A stretch of DNA of 30,477 nt from an uncultured Pseudomonadota bacterium. Its GTDB lineage: Bacteria > Pseudomonadota > Gammaproteobacteria > Burkholderiales > Eutrophovitaceae. The notes beneath the pieces were generated by a model. That model saw nothing but the letters and a program-made list of their open reading frames with translations, had not been told where the DNA came from and made no database searches. This document shows positions 15,877-24,073 of the stretch, piece after piece. Position 1 is the first letter of the stretch. Every line of letters starts with the position of its first letter. A program made the translations under genes and the position numbers. Location: assembly GCA_937983055.1 (NCBI GenBank), contig CALJLA010000208.1, positions 1-30,477 on the forward strand, written 5' to 3'.

Positions 15877-15882
15877 TACAAT
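15877..15882 (+). promoter_or_regulatory. Candidate -10 box for the CurA-type gene
   Basis: TACAAT lies 35 bases upstream of the ATG of the oxidoreductase, in a 129-base divergent gap. No convincing -35 hexamer is seen at 17-18 bases. Confidence 0.3.
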
Positions 15883-15917
15883 GTCGTGATCCACCCCGAT
15901 AATCGCGGAAGGTCCAG

Positions 15918-16916
15918 ATGACACGCAATGTTCAGGTGCAGCTCGCCAGCCGGCCGGAAGGCTGGGTCAAGGAATCCGATTTCCGCATCGTCGAGACCGA
16001 TCTGCCGAAGGCCGGCCCCGGCGAGTTCGTCGTGCGCAATCACTGGCTTTCGCTCGATCCCTACATGCGCGGCCGGATGAATGCCGCCAAGTCCTACGCC
16101 AAGGCGGTCGAGATCGGCGAGGTGATGACCGCCGGCGCCGTCGGCGAGGTCGTCGAGTCCAACCATCCGAAGTTTCGAAAGGGGGAATTTGTGGTTGGCG
16201 CCTTCGGCTGGCAGCACTTTGCTGCGAGCAGCGGCGAAGGCGTGATGCACATCGACCCGAAGATCGTCCCGATGCAAGCCTATCTCGGCGTGTGCGGCAT
16301 GCCCGGCGCCACCGCCTGGATCGGGCTGCTGGAGCACTGCGCGCCGAAGGCCGGCGAAACGGTGCTGGTGTCCGCGGCCACCGGCGCCGTCGGCAGCGTC
16401 GTCGGCCAGCTGGCAAAGCTGTCCGGCTGCCGCGCGGTCGGGATCGCGGGCGGACGCAGGAAGTGCGACTACGCGGTGAAGGAGCTCGGCTTCGATGCCT
16501 GCGTCGACTACAAGGCCGGCAAGCTGCTGGACGACCTCAGGGCCGCCTGTCCCGATGGCGTCGACTGCCTGTTCGAAAACGTGGGCGGCGAGGTGATGGA
16601 CACCGCCTTCCGGCTGTTCAACCCCTTCGCCCGCGTCGCGCTGTGCGGAATGATCGCGGATTACAACGCCACGGAACCCTACGGCGTGAAGATGCTGCGT
16701 GCGCTGCTGGTGAACCGCGTGCGCCTGCAGGGCTTCATCGTGTTCGACCGCCCGGACCTGTACGCAAGAGCCGTGCGCCAGCTCGCACAGTGGGTGGCGC
16801 AGGGCAAGATCAGATACCACGAGACGATCGCCGAGGGCCTGCACAGCGCGCCAAAAGCCTTTATCGGCATGCTGAAAGGCGAGAATCTCGGCAAGCAGCT
16901 TGTGAAACTGATCTAG
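15918..16916 (+). CDS. CurA-type NADP-dependent medium-chain oxidoreductase
   Basis: The protein has 332 residues, preceded by GGAAGG (15907-15912) at five bases. It belongs to the zinc-independent medium-chain dehydrogenase/reductase superfamily, COG2130 branch. Family motifs are LSLDPYMRGRM, the substrate-site GMPGATAWIGLLE, the nucleotide-binding TVLVSAATGAVGSVVGQLAK and CLFENVGGEVMDTAF. Such enzymes reduce enone double bonds (leukotriene, prostaglandin or curcumin type) with NADPH in the cytoplasm. No zinc ligands are visible. A tail LGKQLVKLI is typical. The next plus-strand gene begins 27 bases after its stop, so the two may be cotranscribed. Confidence 0.93.
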   Translation: MTRNVQVQLASRPEGWVKESDFRIVETDLPKAGPGEFVVRNHWLSLDPYMRGRMNAAKSYAKAVEIGEVMTAGAVGEVVESNHPKFRKGEFVVGAFGWQHFAASSGEGVMHIDPKIVPMQAYLGVCGMPGATAWIGLLEHCAPKAGETVLVSAATGAVGSVVGQLAKLSGCRAVGIAGGRRKCDYAVKELGFDACVDYKAGKLLDDLRAACPDGVDCLFENVGGEVMDTAFRLFNPFARVALCGMIADYNATEPYGVKMLRALLVNRVRLQGFIVFDRPDLYARAVRQLAQWVAQGKIRYHETIAEGLHSAPKAFIGMLKGENLGKQLVKLI

Positions 16917-16942
16917 ACGCATTGTTGCGGAAGGAGTCCGTC

Positions 16943-18235
16943 ATGTCGCGCACGCTCACGCTGGTTGCCGCTGCCTTTGCCTGCTTTCCCGCGTTCGCCC
17001 AGTCGCTGCCCGCAAAGGTGGACGCCCGTATCAGCGTGCTGGAACCGCGCATCATCGAGTGGCGCCGGCATTTCCACCGGCACCCCGAACTTTCCAACCG
17101 CGAGTTCAGGACCGCGGAGACCATCGCCGCCCACCTGCGCGGACTCCGCCTGGAGGTGCGCACCGGCATCGCCCACACCGGCGTGGTCGGCCTGCTCAAA
17201 GGCGGCCGGCCCGGTCCGGTCGTGGCACTGCGCGCCGACATGGACGCGCTGCCGGTAACCGAGACGCTCGACCTGCCCTTCAAGTCGACGGCAACCGCGG
17301 AATACCTCGGCCAGACCGTGGGCGTGATGCACGCCTGCGGCCATGACGCCCACATCGCCATCCTGATGGGCGTGGCGGAGGCGCTCGCCGCGGTCAAGGA
17401 CGAATTGCCCGGAACGGTGAAGTTTATCTTCCAGCCGGCGGAGGAAGGTCCACCGCCGGGCGAGCGCGGCGGCGCGCCGCTGATGGTGGAAGAAGGCGTG
17501 CTCGACAACCCGCGGCCGGACGCCATCTTCGGCCTGCATGTGATCGCCGGCATCCCCGCCGGCACCCTCACGTACCGTCCGGGGCCGCTGATGGCGAGCG
17601 CCGACTGGGTCTACATCACGGTTAAGGGCGCCCAGACCCATGGCGCCTGGCCGTGGAAAGGCGTCGATCCGGTGATCACCTCGGCGCAGATTCTCACCGG
17701 CCTTCAGAACATCGTGTCGCGCCAGATAGACGTATCGAAGGAGCCGGCGGTGGTGACCATCGCCACCATCAACGGCGGCACGCGCAAGAACATCATCCCC
17801 GACGAGGTGACGATGTCCGGCACCATTCGCGCCTTCGACACCGACATGCAGCGCGACATCCACGCGCGCATCCGCCATGTCGCGGGCGCGATCGCCGAAG
17901 CCAACCGCGCGCACGCCACCGTCACCATCGACAAGGCAGTGCCGGTCACCAGCAACGACCCTGCACTCACCGAAAAAATGCTGCCGACGCTGAAGCGCAT
18001 CGCCGGCGACGGCAAGCTCAGGTTGCAGCCGCGGGTAATGGTCGCGGAGGATTTTTCCTACTTCCAGGAGAAGGTGCCCGGCCTGTTCTATTTCGTCGGC
18101 ATCACGCCGCCCAGCCAGGACATGGCGCAGGCCGAACCGAACCACTCGCCGCGGTTCTTCATCGACGAATCGGGCTTGCTGGCCGGCGCCCGGTCGCTGG
18201 CGGCGCTGGCGGTGGATTTCCTGATGGCGCGTTGA
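16943..18235 (+). CDS. Exported M20D-type metallo-amidohydrolase
   Basis: The protein has 430 residues from the ATG at 16943, with a strong GGAAGGAG six bases upstream. A signal peptide is evident (MSRTLTLVAAAFACFPAFAQ, cleavage probably after AFA), placing the enzyme in the periplasm. Metal-binding motifs are HRHPELS, LRADMDALP, MHACGHDAH and QPAEEG, with a later histidine in PNHSPRF. M20D members hydrolyse N-acyl amino acids, indole-acetyl amino acids or hippurate; the substrate here is not determinable. The end converges on a pseudogene 80 bases away. Export is unusual in this family, where many members are cytoplasmic. Confidence 0.92.
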   Translation: MSRTLTLVAAAFACFPAFAQSLPAKVDARISVLEPRIIEWRRHFHRHPELSNREFRTAETIAAHLRGLRLEVRTGIAHTGVVGLLKGGRPGPVVALRADMDALPVTETLDLPFKSTATAEYLGQTVGVMHACGHDAHIAILMGVAEALAAVKDELPGTVKFIFQPAEEGPPPGERGGAPLMVEEGVLDNPRPDAIFGLHVIAGIPAGTLTYRPGPLMASADWVYITVKGAQTHGAWPWKGVDPVITSAQILTGLQNIVSRQIDVSKEPAVVTIATINGGTRKNIIPDEVTMSGTIRAFDTDMQRDIHARIRHVAGAIAEANRAHATVTIDKAVPVTSNDPALTEKMLPTLKRIAGDGKLRLQPRVMVAEDFSYFQEKVPGLFYFVGITPPSQDMAQAEPNHSPRFFIDESGLLAGARSLAALAVDFLMAR

Positions 18236-18314
18236 CAACCGCGCGGATCCGAAGCCCGCACTCCGGCGTTCAGGCCATCAAGGAAGCGCGCCGTCCTATA
18301 TAACGGTGCCCCCT

Positions 18315-18751
18315 TCAGAAAAGCCGGTAGTACCCGCTTTTCAGCACCACGACCTTGCCACCCTCCATCCGGTAATCGAAGCCCACGTCGTAGAGCTGAT
18401 GGTCGAGCTCGTCGCGGTGATCCTCGGCGAAACGGCAGAGCTCATCGGGGTACGCCATTCGTTTGAGGAAGAAGATCAGCTGGTCGATGCTGATGCGCGA
18501 GAAGTAAATGCCGTCGCTGTGCTGCTTGTTGGCGAGAATGATGATGTGGCAGTTGCGCAGTTCCGGCCAGAGCAGCAGGTCCAGGCTGGCGCGGGTTTAG
18601 TCGAAATGTGCCGAATAGCCGGCCTTGCCTTCGAAAAATGGCGCCCGTCAATGTCGATCGAGGCCATGGAGTGCGGCAGAATCTCGTTCACCGGCTCATT
18701 GCATGTGACGAGCGACCGGATTGGCTCCAGCAGCGAGGCCGTCGATCGCAA
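18315..18751 (-). pseudogene. Decayed gene with frameshift and internal stop, unknown family
   Basis: On the minus strand two reading frames fit together. One gives LVTCNEPVNEILPHS and SIDIDGRHFSK. After a likely one-base deletion in the A-run at 18634-18638 (T-run on the coding strand), the other gives FFEGKAGYSAHFD. An in-frame TAA follows (complement of 18597-18599), and then a fluent protein tail: TRASLDLLLWPELRNC, IIILANKQHSDGIYFS, ISIDQLIFFLKRMAYP, ending KSGYYRLF with TGA at 18315-18317. The G+C is visibly lower than in neighbours, suggesting acquisition. Just upstream, another frame encodes IGSDWPVC, resembling the C-terminal motif of amidohydrolase-2 proteins; this may be a further remnant or chance. 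I do not recognise the family. Confidence 0.6.
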
Positions 18752-18805
18752 TTGTCACCATGTCCAGATTCGCCTGCCTGCACACCGGCCAATCGGATCC
18801 GATCT

Positions 18806-19603
18806 TCAGTCGTCGCCGAATACCGGTGGCCTTTTCTCGATAAAGGCCATCACTGCCTCCCTGAACTGCGGCGTCTTGTGCGCGACCGCCTGCAGGCCGG
18901 CGGACAGCTCGAGCAATGAATCCAGCCGCACATGCTGCCCCTCGCGCAGCAGGCGCTTGGTCATGCGCAAGGCCGCGCCGGAATTCTTCGCGATGCGCGC
19001 GGCCAGGGCATTGGCCTCTTCCATCAGCCTTTCCGGCGGCACCACGCGCGACACCAGACCGCAGGCAAGCGCTTCCTTCGCGTCGACGGCATCGCCGGTG
19101 AAGCTCATCTCGGCGGCTTTCGACAGACCCACCGCACGCGGCAGCAGCCAGGCGCCGCCATCGCCGGGGATGATGCCGACCTTCACGAAGCTCTCCGCGA
19201 AGCTCGCCTTCTCGGAGGCGATGCGGATGTCGCACATGCAGGCGAGGTCGCAGCCCGCGCCGATCGCCGGGCCGTTGACCGCGGCAATGGTGGGCACCTC
19301 GAGGTTGTAGAGCGCCAGCGGAATGCGCTGGATGCCCTGGCGGTATTCCTCGCGAATGGCGGCCGGGGCGATGTGCTGTTCGAAGAATCGGCGCATGTCC
19401 TTGACGTTGCCGCCCGCGGAGAAGGCCGGGCCGGCGCCGGTAACGATAACGGCTTTCACCCGCGGGTCGGCGGCGATGCGCGTGCAGGCGTCGACGAACT
19501 CCGCCGCGGCAGTGTTGCCGGTCAGCGGATTGCGGATGTCGGGCTGAGTCATGGTCAGAGTGACCACCGCGCCCTGCTGCTCGAACAACAGAAACTGGCT
19601 CAT
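18806..19603 (-). CDS. Crotonase-fold enoyl-CoA hydratase/isomerase family protein, atypical active site
   Basis: The protein has 265 residues. Crotonase features are the oxyanion-hole region AGGNVKDM, NGPAIGAGCDLACMCDIRIA and VGIIPGDGGAWLLPR. In classic hydratases two glutamates act as acid and base, in the GGGCE segment and in the PEI segment. Here the first is Asp (GAGCD) and the second aligns with Phe (AESFVKVG). Water addition is therefore unlikely to follow the standard mechanism; isomerase, hydrolase or another crotonase activity is possible. Its ATG overlaps the stop of the upstream acyl-CoA dehydrogenase (ATGA), so coupling is near certain. It is the last intact gene of the cluster before a pseudogene. 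Confidence 0.88.
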   Translation of the reverse strand: MSQFLLFEQQGAVVTLTMTQPDIRNPLTGNTAAAEFVDACTRIAADPRVKAVIVTGAGPAFSAGGNVKDMRRFFEQHIAPAAIREEYRQGIQRIPLALYNLEVPTIAAVNGPAIGAGCDLACMCDIRIASEKASFAESFVKVGIIPGDGGAWLLPRAVGLSKAAEMSFTGDAVDAKEALACGLVSRVVPPERLMEEANALAARIAKNSGAALRMTKRLLREGQHVRLDSLLELSAGLQAVAHKTPQFREAVMAFIEKRPPVFGDD

Positions 19604-20670
19604 GTCGGATCTCCGGGTTGCGAATCATCGGACGCCGGGCCGGGCGCCGCGCCCGGAAACAATGCCGGCAGCATGAATTCAAGCGTGGACGACGCGGAGG
19701 ATGCGAGCAGCGCGTCGCCGAGGCGTCGCTGCCAGAAGCCGGCCGCGCCATAGTCGGTTCGCCACTCCAGCAGCCGGCGGGTGAAGAGCTGGAGGTCGTA
19801 TTCCTCGGTGATGCCGATGGCCGCGTGCACCGCATGCGCGATGGATGCCACCGTGCCTGCCGCCTCGGCCGCCGTGGCCTTCGCGGCGGCGGCCAAAAGC
19901 GGGTCGGGCACGCCGGGGGCGGCTTCGCGGCAGCCGAGCTCGGCCGCGATGCGGGTGGCCATGCTCAGCTCGGCCAGCACGGCAAGCTGCTGCTGGATCG
20001 CCTGGAAACTGCCGATCGGCCGGCCGAACTGGCTGCGCTCGGCTGCGTAGCGCAGCGTCAAGGCAAGCACCGCCTCCATCGCGCCGGCCATCTGCGCCGC
20101 GGTGATGGCGGCCGCGATGTCCAGCCAGGGCAGCGGCGCCGCGAGCACCACACCGGACGACGGCGGCGCCGACCAACGCAGATGCGCCTGCAGGCTGCCG
20201 TGGATGCCGGTGTCGCGGCAGTTCTCCACCCCGACCGGCAGCAGCCTCGCCGCTGCGCCAGCTGCCGGACTGTCCTGATACACGACGACCCATTGCGCCA
20301 CCCGCCCGTACGGCACGTGACGGCAGAGCAGCGCCCCATCCGCGCTGGCCACCGGGTGCGGCGCGATGGCAATCGGCCCATTCGGGGCTTCGACGCCGGT
20401 CCGCGCGCACAGACTGCGCACCGCCAGGGTGTGCGCCAGGGGCAGCGGCAGCGCATGTCGGCCGCAGAGGGCAAACAGGGAAAACGCGTCGTCCAGGCGC
20501 GCGCCGCCGCCGCCCCGGGCCTCTTCGACCATGGCGTCGGCAAGCCCGGAGTCAACGATCTGGCGCCACAGCGCCTGCGGCGTGCCGCCCGCCTCGATCT
20601 CGCGCACGGTGCCCGGCGGCGACGCTGCGGCAAGCAGACGGTCCAGCGCGTCGTGCAGCAGGCTGTCCAT
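19600..20670 (-). CDS. Acyl-CoA dehydrogenase, small (beta-type) subunit
   Basis: The protein has 356 residues from the ATG at 20670, with GAGGGTGG directly upstream overlapping the stop of the previous gene. Acyl-CoA dehydrogenase features are the C-terminal helical region with RSQFGRPIGSFQAIQQQLA, AGAMEAVLALTLRYAAE and TEEYDLQLFTRRLLEW. The N-terminal half is divergent, with few FAD-contact motifs. In heterotetrameric acyl-CoA dehydrogenases of steroid and related side-chain degradation, a larger catalytic subunit pairs with such a partner. It follows the larger dehydrogenase gene after eight bases, consistent with a paired complex. The pairing is established for the family type; the substrate here is unknown. 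Confidence 0.87.
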   Translation of the reverse strand: MDSLLHDALDRLLAAASPPGTVREIEAGGTPQALWRQIVDSGLADAMVEEARGGGGARLDDAFSLFALCGRHALPLPLAHTLAVRSLCARTGVEAPNGPIAIAPHPVASADGALLCRHVPYGRVAQWVVVYQDSPAAGAAARLLPVGVENCRDTGIHGSLQAHLRWSAPPSSGVVLAAPLPWLDIAAAITAAQMAGAMEAVLALTLRYAAERSQFGRPIGSFQAIQQQLAVLAELSMATRIAAELGCREAAPGVPDPLLAAAAKATAAEAAGTVASIAHAVHAAIGITEEYDLQLFTRRLLEWRTDYGAAGFWQRRLGDALLASSASSTLEFMLPALFPGAAPGPASDDSQPGDPT

Positions 20671-20678
20671 CGCCACCC

Positions 20679-21830
20679 TCAGCGCAGTCCCAGCCCGCGG
20701 GCGATCACGCCCCGCAGGATTTCGCGGGTACCGCCGCGCAGCGAATAGGTCGGGCAGATCTGCGTCACGTAGGCCAGCGCCTGCGCGAGACCGTCGGGAA
20801 TCGGCTGGCCCGGTTCGCGGCCGAGCGATTCGGCGAGCGCATGCGGGATGAACTGCTCCAGCTCGGTGCCGAGGTCCTTCACCAGCGCGGCCGCCACCAC
20901 CGGGCTGTCGCCGCGCGCGAGCATGGCGGTCACCGACACCGACATCGCCCGCAGCGCCATCAGCCGCGCCAGGACCCGCCCCGCCAGCTCGCGGGTTGCC
21001 GTGTCCGCGCCGCCCCGCGCGCGCAGATAAGCCAGCCACAAATCGAACAGCGCGATGCTGGAATAGAAACGCTCCGGACCGCTGCGCTCGAAGGCGAGCT
21101 CGGCGGTCACCTGCTCCCAGCCGGCGCCCTCGCCGCCGATCAGCGCGTCTTCGCCCAGTTCGACGTCGTCGAAGAACACTTCGTTGAAGTGCGCGTCGCC
21201 GGTCAGGTCCCGGATCTGACGCACACTCACACCCGGCGCCGCCAGATCGACGATCAGCTGCGAGAGGCCTTTGTGCCGGTCTTCCGGGCCGCCGGACGTG
21301 CGCACCAGCGCGATCATGTAATGCGAGCGATGGGCGTTGGTGGTCCAGATTTTCTGGCCGTTGAGCCGCCACCCGGATGCGCTGCGGGTTGCGCGCGTGC
21401 GCACGCTGGCGAGGTCCGATCCCGATTGCGGTTCGCTCATGCCGATGCAGAAAAAAGCCTCGGCGCGGCAGATGCGCGGCAGGAAAAACCGCTTCTGCGC
21501 CTCGGTGCCGAATCTGAGAATCAGCGGGCCGCTTTGCCGGTCCGCGATCCAGTGGGCGGCGACCGGCGCGCTGCTGCCCAGCAGCTCTTCAATCACGACG
21601 AACCGCGAAAACGCATCCAGCCCGGCGCCTCCGTACTGCTTCGGCAGGGTGAGTCCTACCCAGCCGCGCCGCGCCAGCGCCCGGCTGAAATCGGCATCGA
21701 AATCCATCCAGGAGCGCGCGCGCGCCTCCAGTGGCACTCGCTCGCAGTATTCGCGCACGAAGGCGCGCACCGCCGGCCGCAGCGCCGCGGAGTGCGACGG
21801 AAGGCCGCAGATCGGCAGCAGCTCGATCAC
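20679..21830 (-). CDS. Acyl-CoA dehydrogenase, large (alpha-type) subunit
   Basis: The protein has 383 residues from a GTG at 21830; no in-frame ATG gives a complete N-terminus. Features are LTLPKQYGGAGLDAFSRFVV, the FAD/substrate segment FFCIGMSEPQSGSDLASVRT, WRLNGQKIWTTNAH, and AFERSGPERFYSS, the likely position of the active-site base. Near the C-terminus CPTYSLRGGTREILRG replaces the usual YGGTNEI. It dehydrogenates acyl-CoA at the alpha-beta position with FAD, passing electrons to electron-transfer flavoprotein. With the adjacent smaller dehydrogenase it probably forms an alpha2-beta2 complex. It is downstream of an SDR gene in the same orientation. Family secure; chain length or ring substrate unknown. 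Confidence 0.9.
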   Translation of the reverse strand: MIELLPICGLPSHSAALRPAVRAFVREYCERVPLEARARSWMDFDADFSRALARRGWVGLTLPKQYGGAGLDAFSRFVVIEELLGSSAPVAAHWIADRQSGPLILRFGTEAQKRFFLPRICRAEAFFCIGMSEPQSGSDLASVRTRATRSASGWRLNGQKIWTTNAHRSHYMIALVRTSGGPEDRHKGLSQLIVDLAAPGVSVRQIRDLTGDAHFNEVFFDDVELGEDALIGGEGAGWEQVTAELAFERSGPERFYSSIALFDLWLAYLRARGGADTATRELAGRVLARLMALRAMSVSVTAMLARGDSPVVAAALVKDLGTELEQFIPHALAESLGREPGQPIPDGLAQALAYVTQICPTYSLRGGTREILRGVIARGLGLR

Positions 21831-21882
21831 CGTGCCGGCTCAATCCGCGCCGGGCAGCACAGACCGCGAAACGCCACCGCGT

Positions 21883-22632
21883 TCACAGGCTCTCGATGTA
21901 CATCCGGTTCCACGTCGGACTGATGATCAGCTGATTGATGCACACATGCGGCGGCAGCTCGGCGATGAACCGGATGGTATTGCCGAGATCCTCAGGCTGC
22001 AGCATGCGTGCCCGATCCTCCGCGCTGGGCGGCACCGGGCGCCGGTCGAGAATCGGCGTGGCCACTTCCGCCGGGCAGATCGCGCAGGCGCGGATGCCAT
22101 TCACGCCTTCTTCCATGTTGATGGTTTCGGTCATCGCGACCACCGCATGCTTGCTGGCGTTGTAGGCGGCGCCGGTCAGCTTGGGATGAAACACGCCCGC
22201 CCAGGACGAGATGTTGACGATCAGGCCGTTCTTGCGCACCCGCATGCCCGGCAGCACCGCATGAACGGTATAGAAGCTGCCATCCAGGTTGATGCCGACG
22301 ACATCATCCCAGCCTTCCGGCGTCTGATTCTTCCAGTAGCGGTTCGGCGTGTTCAGTCCGGCACTGTTGACCAGAATGTCGACGCCGCCGTGGCGCGATA
22401 CGATCCGCTCGGCGCATTTTCTGACCGCCTGCCTGTCGGCGACATCCAGCGGCTCGATCTCTGCGCGAAACCCGCGGATGGCGAGCTTCTCGGCTTCGGG
22501 CGCCAGCGTCTCCTTGCGCCGGCCGCTCAGAATGACCGCGGCCCCGGCCTCGGCCAGCGCCCTGGCGCCGGCCAGCCCGATGCCGCTGCCCGCGCCGGTA
22601 ATCCATGCGACCTTGCCCGTCAATGCAGCCAT
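21883..22632 (-). CDS. Short-chain dehydrogenase/reductase
   Basis: The protein has 249 residues from the ATG at 22632, with GAGGA about eight bases upstream. The longer frame upstream crosses the repeat element and is artefactual. Features are the NAD(P)-binding TGAGSGIG, the NSAG motif, catalytic Ser in VNISSWAG, and the YNASKH segment with Tyr and Lys. Classical SDR length is 250. It likely oxidises a hydroxyl group of an acyl-CoA or sterol-like intermediate. It lies between repeat element C and the dehydrogenase pair. The tail PTWNRMYIESL is typical of a subgroup common in proteobacterial degradation clusters. Substrate unknown. Confidence 0.92.
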   Translation of the reverse strand: MAALTGKVAWITGAGSGIGLAGARALAEAGAAVILSGRRKETLAPEAEKLAIRGFRAEIEPLDVADRQAVRKCAERIVSRHGGVDILVNSAGLNTPNRYWKNQTPEGWDDVVGINLDGSFYTVHAVLPGMRVRKNGLIVNISSWAGVFHPKLTGAAYNASKHAVVAMTETINMEEGVNGIRACAICPAEVATPILDRRPVPPSAEDRARMLQPEDLGNTIRFIAELPPHVCINQLIISPTWNRMYIESL

Positions 22633-22673
22633 TTTCGTTTTCCTCGTTGCGGACTGATGTCTGAAAAGCTTAC

Positions 22674-22896
22674 AAACGAAACACGAAGACACGAAGGGAA
22701 TTCGAGCGTGGCGGACGCGCGGGAGTTTCGGTTCGGCGCCGAACCGGTATCGACGCGCGCAGCGCCACTCATGAAGCTGACCCGTTTCGACTGGCGGATC
22801 CACGTGACGCGATTCAGCGAAAGTCGACGCGCAGTCTCCGGGGGCCCGAGCAAGAGACCTTCTCGTCTTCGTGTCTTCGTGCCGTCGTGTTTCGCC
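22674..22896. repeat. Inverted-pair tandem octamer element C (ACGAAGAC type) with internal palindrome
   Basis: The left arm (22674-22698) reads ACGAAAC, ACGAAGAC, ACGAAGGG. The right arm (22861-22896) gives CTTCGTGT, CTTCGTGC, CGTCGTGT. CACGAAGACACGAAG at 22682-22696 is exactly complementary to 22867-22881. The 170-base centre contains an 18-bp perfect palindrome, CGGTTCGGCGCCGAACCG, at 22729-22746. It is flanked by imperfect inverted segments (about 22704-22721 with 22753-22770), so the centre folds too. The right arm stops 14 bases before the stop codon of the HSL-type esterase. Confidence 0.85.
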
Positions 22897-22910
22897 ATCA
22901 AGAAGATCAT

Positions 22911-23858
22911 TCAGCGCGACGCGGCCAACGCCTCGCGCAGCAGCCGCGCCGATTCGGCCACCGCGTGCTTCGCCAGATCGACCGCGCCGCCCATCAGGTA
23001 AAAGCCGTGGATCGCGCCCTCGTAGTTCATCAACGTCACGCGGTTGCCGGCCTCGATCAGCTTCTTCGCATAGTCCACTCCTTCGTCGCGCAGCGGGTCG
23101 TAACCCGCGGTCATCACCAGTGCCGGCGGAAGGTTGGACAAGTCCTCGGCAATGAGCGGCCCGAACCTGAAATCCCGGGTATCGGCCCGGCTGCGAAGAT
23201 ACTGCTTGTAGAACCAGGTCACGGTATTGCGGGTGAGCACATAGCCCTGGGCGAACTTGTGGTGGGACGGCAACTCGGGTTCCGGCGCGGTGCACGGATA
23301 AATCAGCAACTGGAAGGCAAGCTTCGGATAGCCCGCATCGCGGGCCAGAATCGCCACCACGGTCGCCAGGTTTCCGCCGGCGCTGTCGCCGCCCACCGCA
23401 ATGCGCTGCGGGTCGCCGCCCAGCTCCGCCGCATGCTGCGCCACCCAGCGCAACGCTGCCTGGCAATCTTCCACTGCGGCGGGGAATTTGTACTCCGGCG
23501 CCAGCCGGTAATCCACCGCTACGACCAGGCAGTCCGCCTGGTTCGCCAGCAGCCGGCAGGCTGAATCATGGGTTTCCAGATCGCCGATCACGAACCCGCC
23601 GCCGTGGTACCAGACCAGCACCGGCAGCTTCTCGCCGGGCTTCGGCTCGCGCGGCGTGTAAATGCGGATCGGCAGTTCGCTGCCCGGCCCGGGGATGCGC
23701 CGGTCGACGCTGCGGTGAATGGGCTCGCGCGCCTTCAGCTTGTTGACGCGCAGCAGGTACTGCTCGCGCGCCTGATCAGGCGTGAGCTGCCAGAACTCCG
23801 GCGCGTTGGCCTGCTTGACGAGGTTGACGACGGTTTCAATCTGCAGGTCGAGCGGCAT
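22911..23858 (-). CDS. HSL-family (family IV) alpha/beta hydrolase/esterase
   Basis: The protein has 315 residues from the ATG at 23858. The family IV oxyanion motif HGGGFVIGD (residue 85 on) and the nucleophile motif GGDSAGGN (Ser about 159) are clear. The remaining triad is Asp in YDPLRDEG and His in IHGFYLM. The first 50 residues form the cap (WQLTPDQAREQYLLRVNKL). This is a cytoplasmic carboxylesterase for short or medium acyl esters. It sits between repeat elements D and C in the beta-oxidation cluster and may liberate the acid or alcohol fed into it. Substrate not determinable. Confidence 0.93.
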   Translation of the reverse strand: MPLDLQIETVVNLVKQANAPEFWQLTPDQAREQYLLRVNKLKAREPIHRSVDRRIPGPGSELPIRIYTPREPKPGEKLPVLVWYHGGGFVIGDLETHDSACRLLANQADCLVVAVDYRLAPEYKFPAAVEDCQAALRWVAQHAAELGGDPQRIAVGGDSAGGNLATVVAILARDAGYPKLAFQLLIYPCTAPEPELPSHHKFAQGYVLTRNTVTWFYKQYLRSRADTRDFRFGPLIAEDLSNLPPALVMTAGYDPLRDEGVDYAKKLIEAGNRVTLMNYEGAIHGFYLMGGAVDLAKHAVAESARLLREALAASR

Positions 23859-23897
23859 TGGTGTCCCCGTTTATTGTTTGGCTGACTCTTTTCGATT

Positions 23898-24073
23898 TTG
23901 AACCACGGCGCCCACCCAGGGCACTCAAGGAAGAACAGCAAACCACGAAGACACGAAGGCACGAAGGCACGAAGGAAAAAACCACGGCGCCTGAATCGAC
24001 GGCAGGCAATACTTCGTGCCTTCGTGTTTCGCTTCGAGACCTTGGTGTTCAGTCCGCGTACTCCGGGGTTCAA
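23898..24073. repeat. Inverted-pair tandem octamer element D (ACGAAGGC type) with outer inverted repeat
   Basis: The left arm (23941-23976) reads ACGAAGAC, ACGAAGGC, ACGAAGGC, ACGAAGGA. The right arm at 24011-24036 is CTTCGTGC, CTTCGTGT, TTCGCTTC. ACACGAAGGCACGAAG at 23951-23966 is complementary over 16 bases to 24012-24027. TTGAACC (23898-23904) and GGTTCAA (24067-24073) form an outer inverted repeat that includes the thioesterase stop codon. A 12-nt direct repeat AACCACGGCGCC occurs at 23901-23912 and 23980-23991. Confidence 0.85.

Noticed and set aside
18306..19310. Long plus-strand open frame across the pseudogene and crotonase
   Set aside because: The fluent protein is on the minus strand; the plus-strand frame is open only because of high G+C and codon periodicity.
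23941..24036. Possible CRISPR array
   Set aside because: Units are 8-9 nt, contiguous without spacers, and arranged as inverted arms. No cas gene is in the window.
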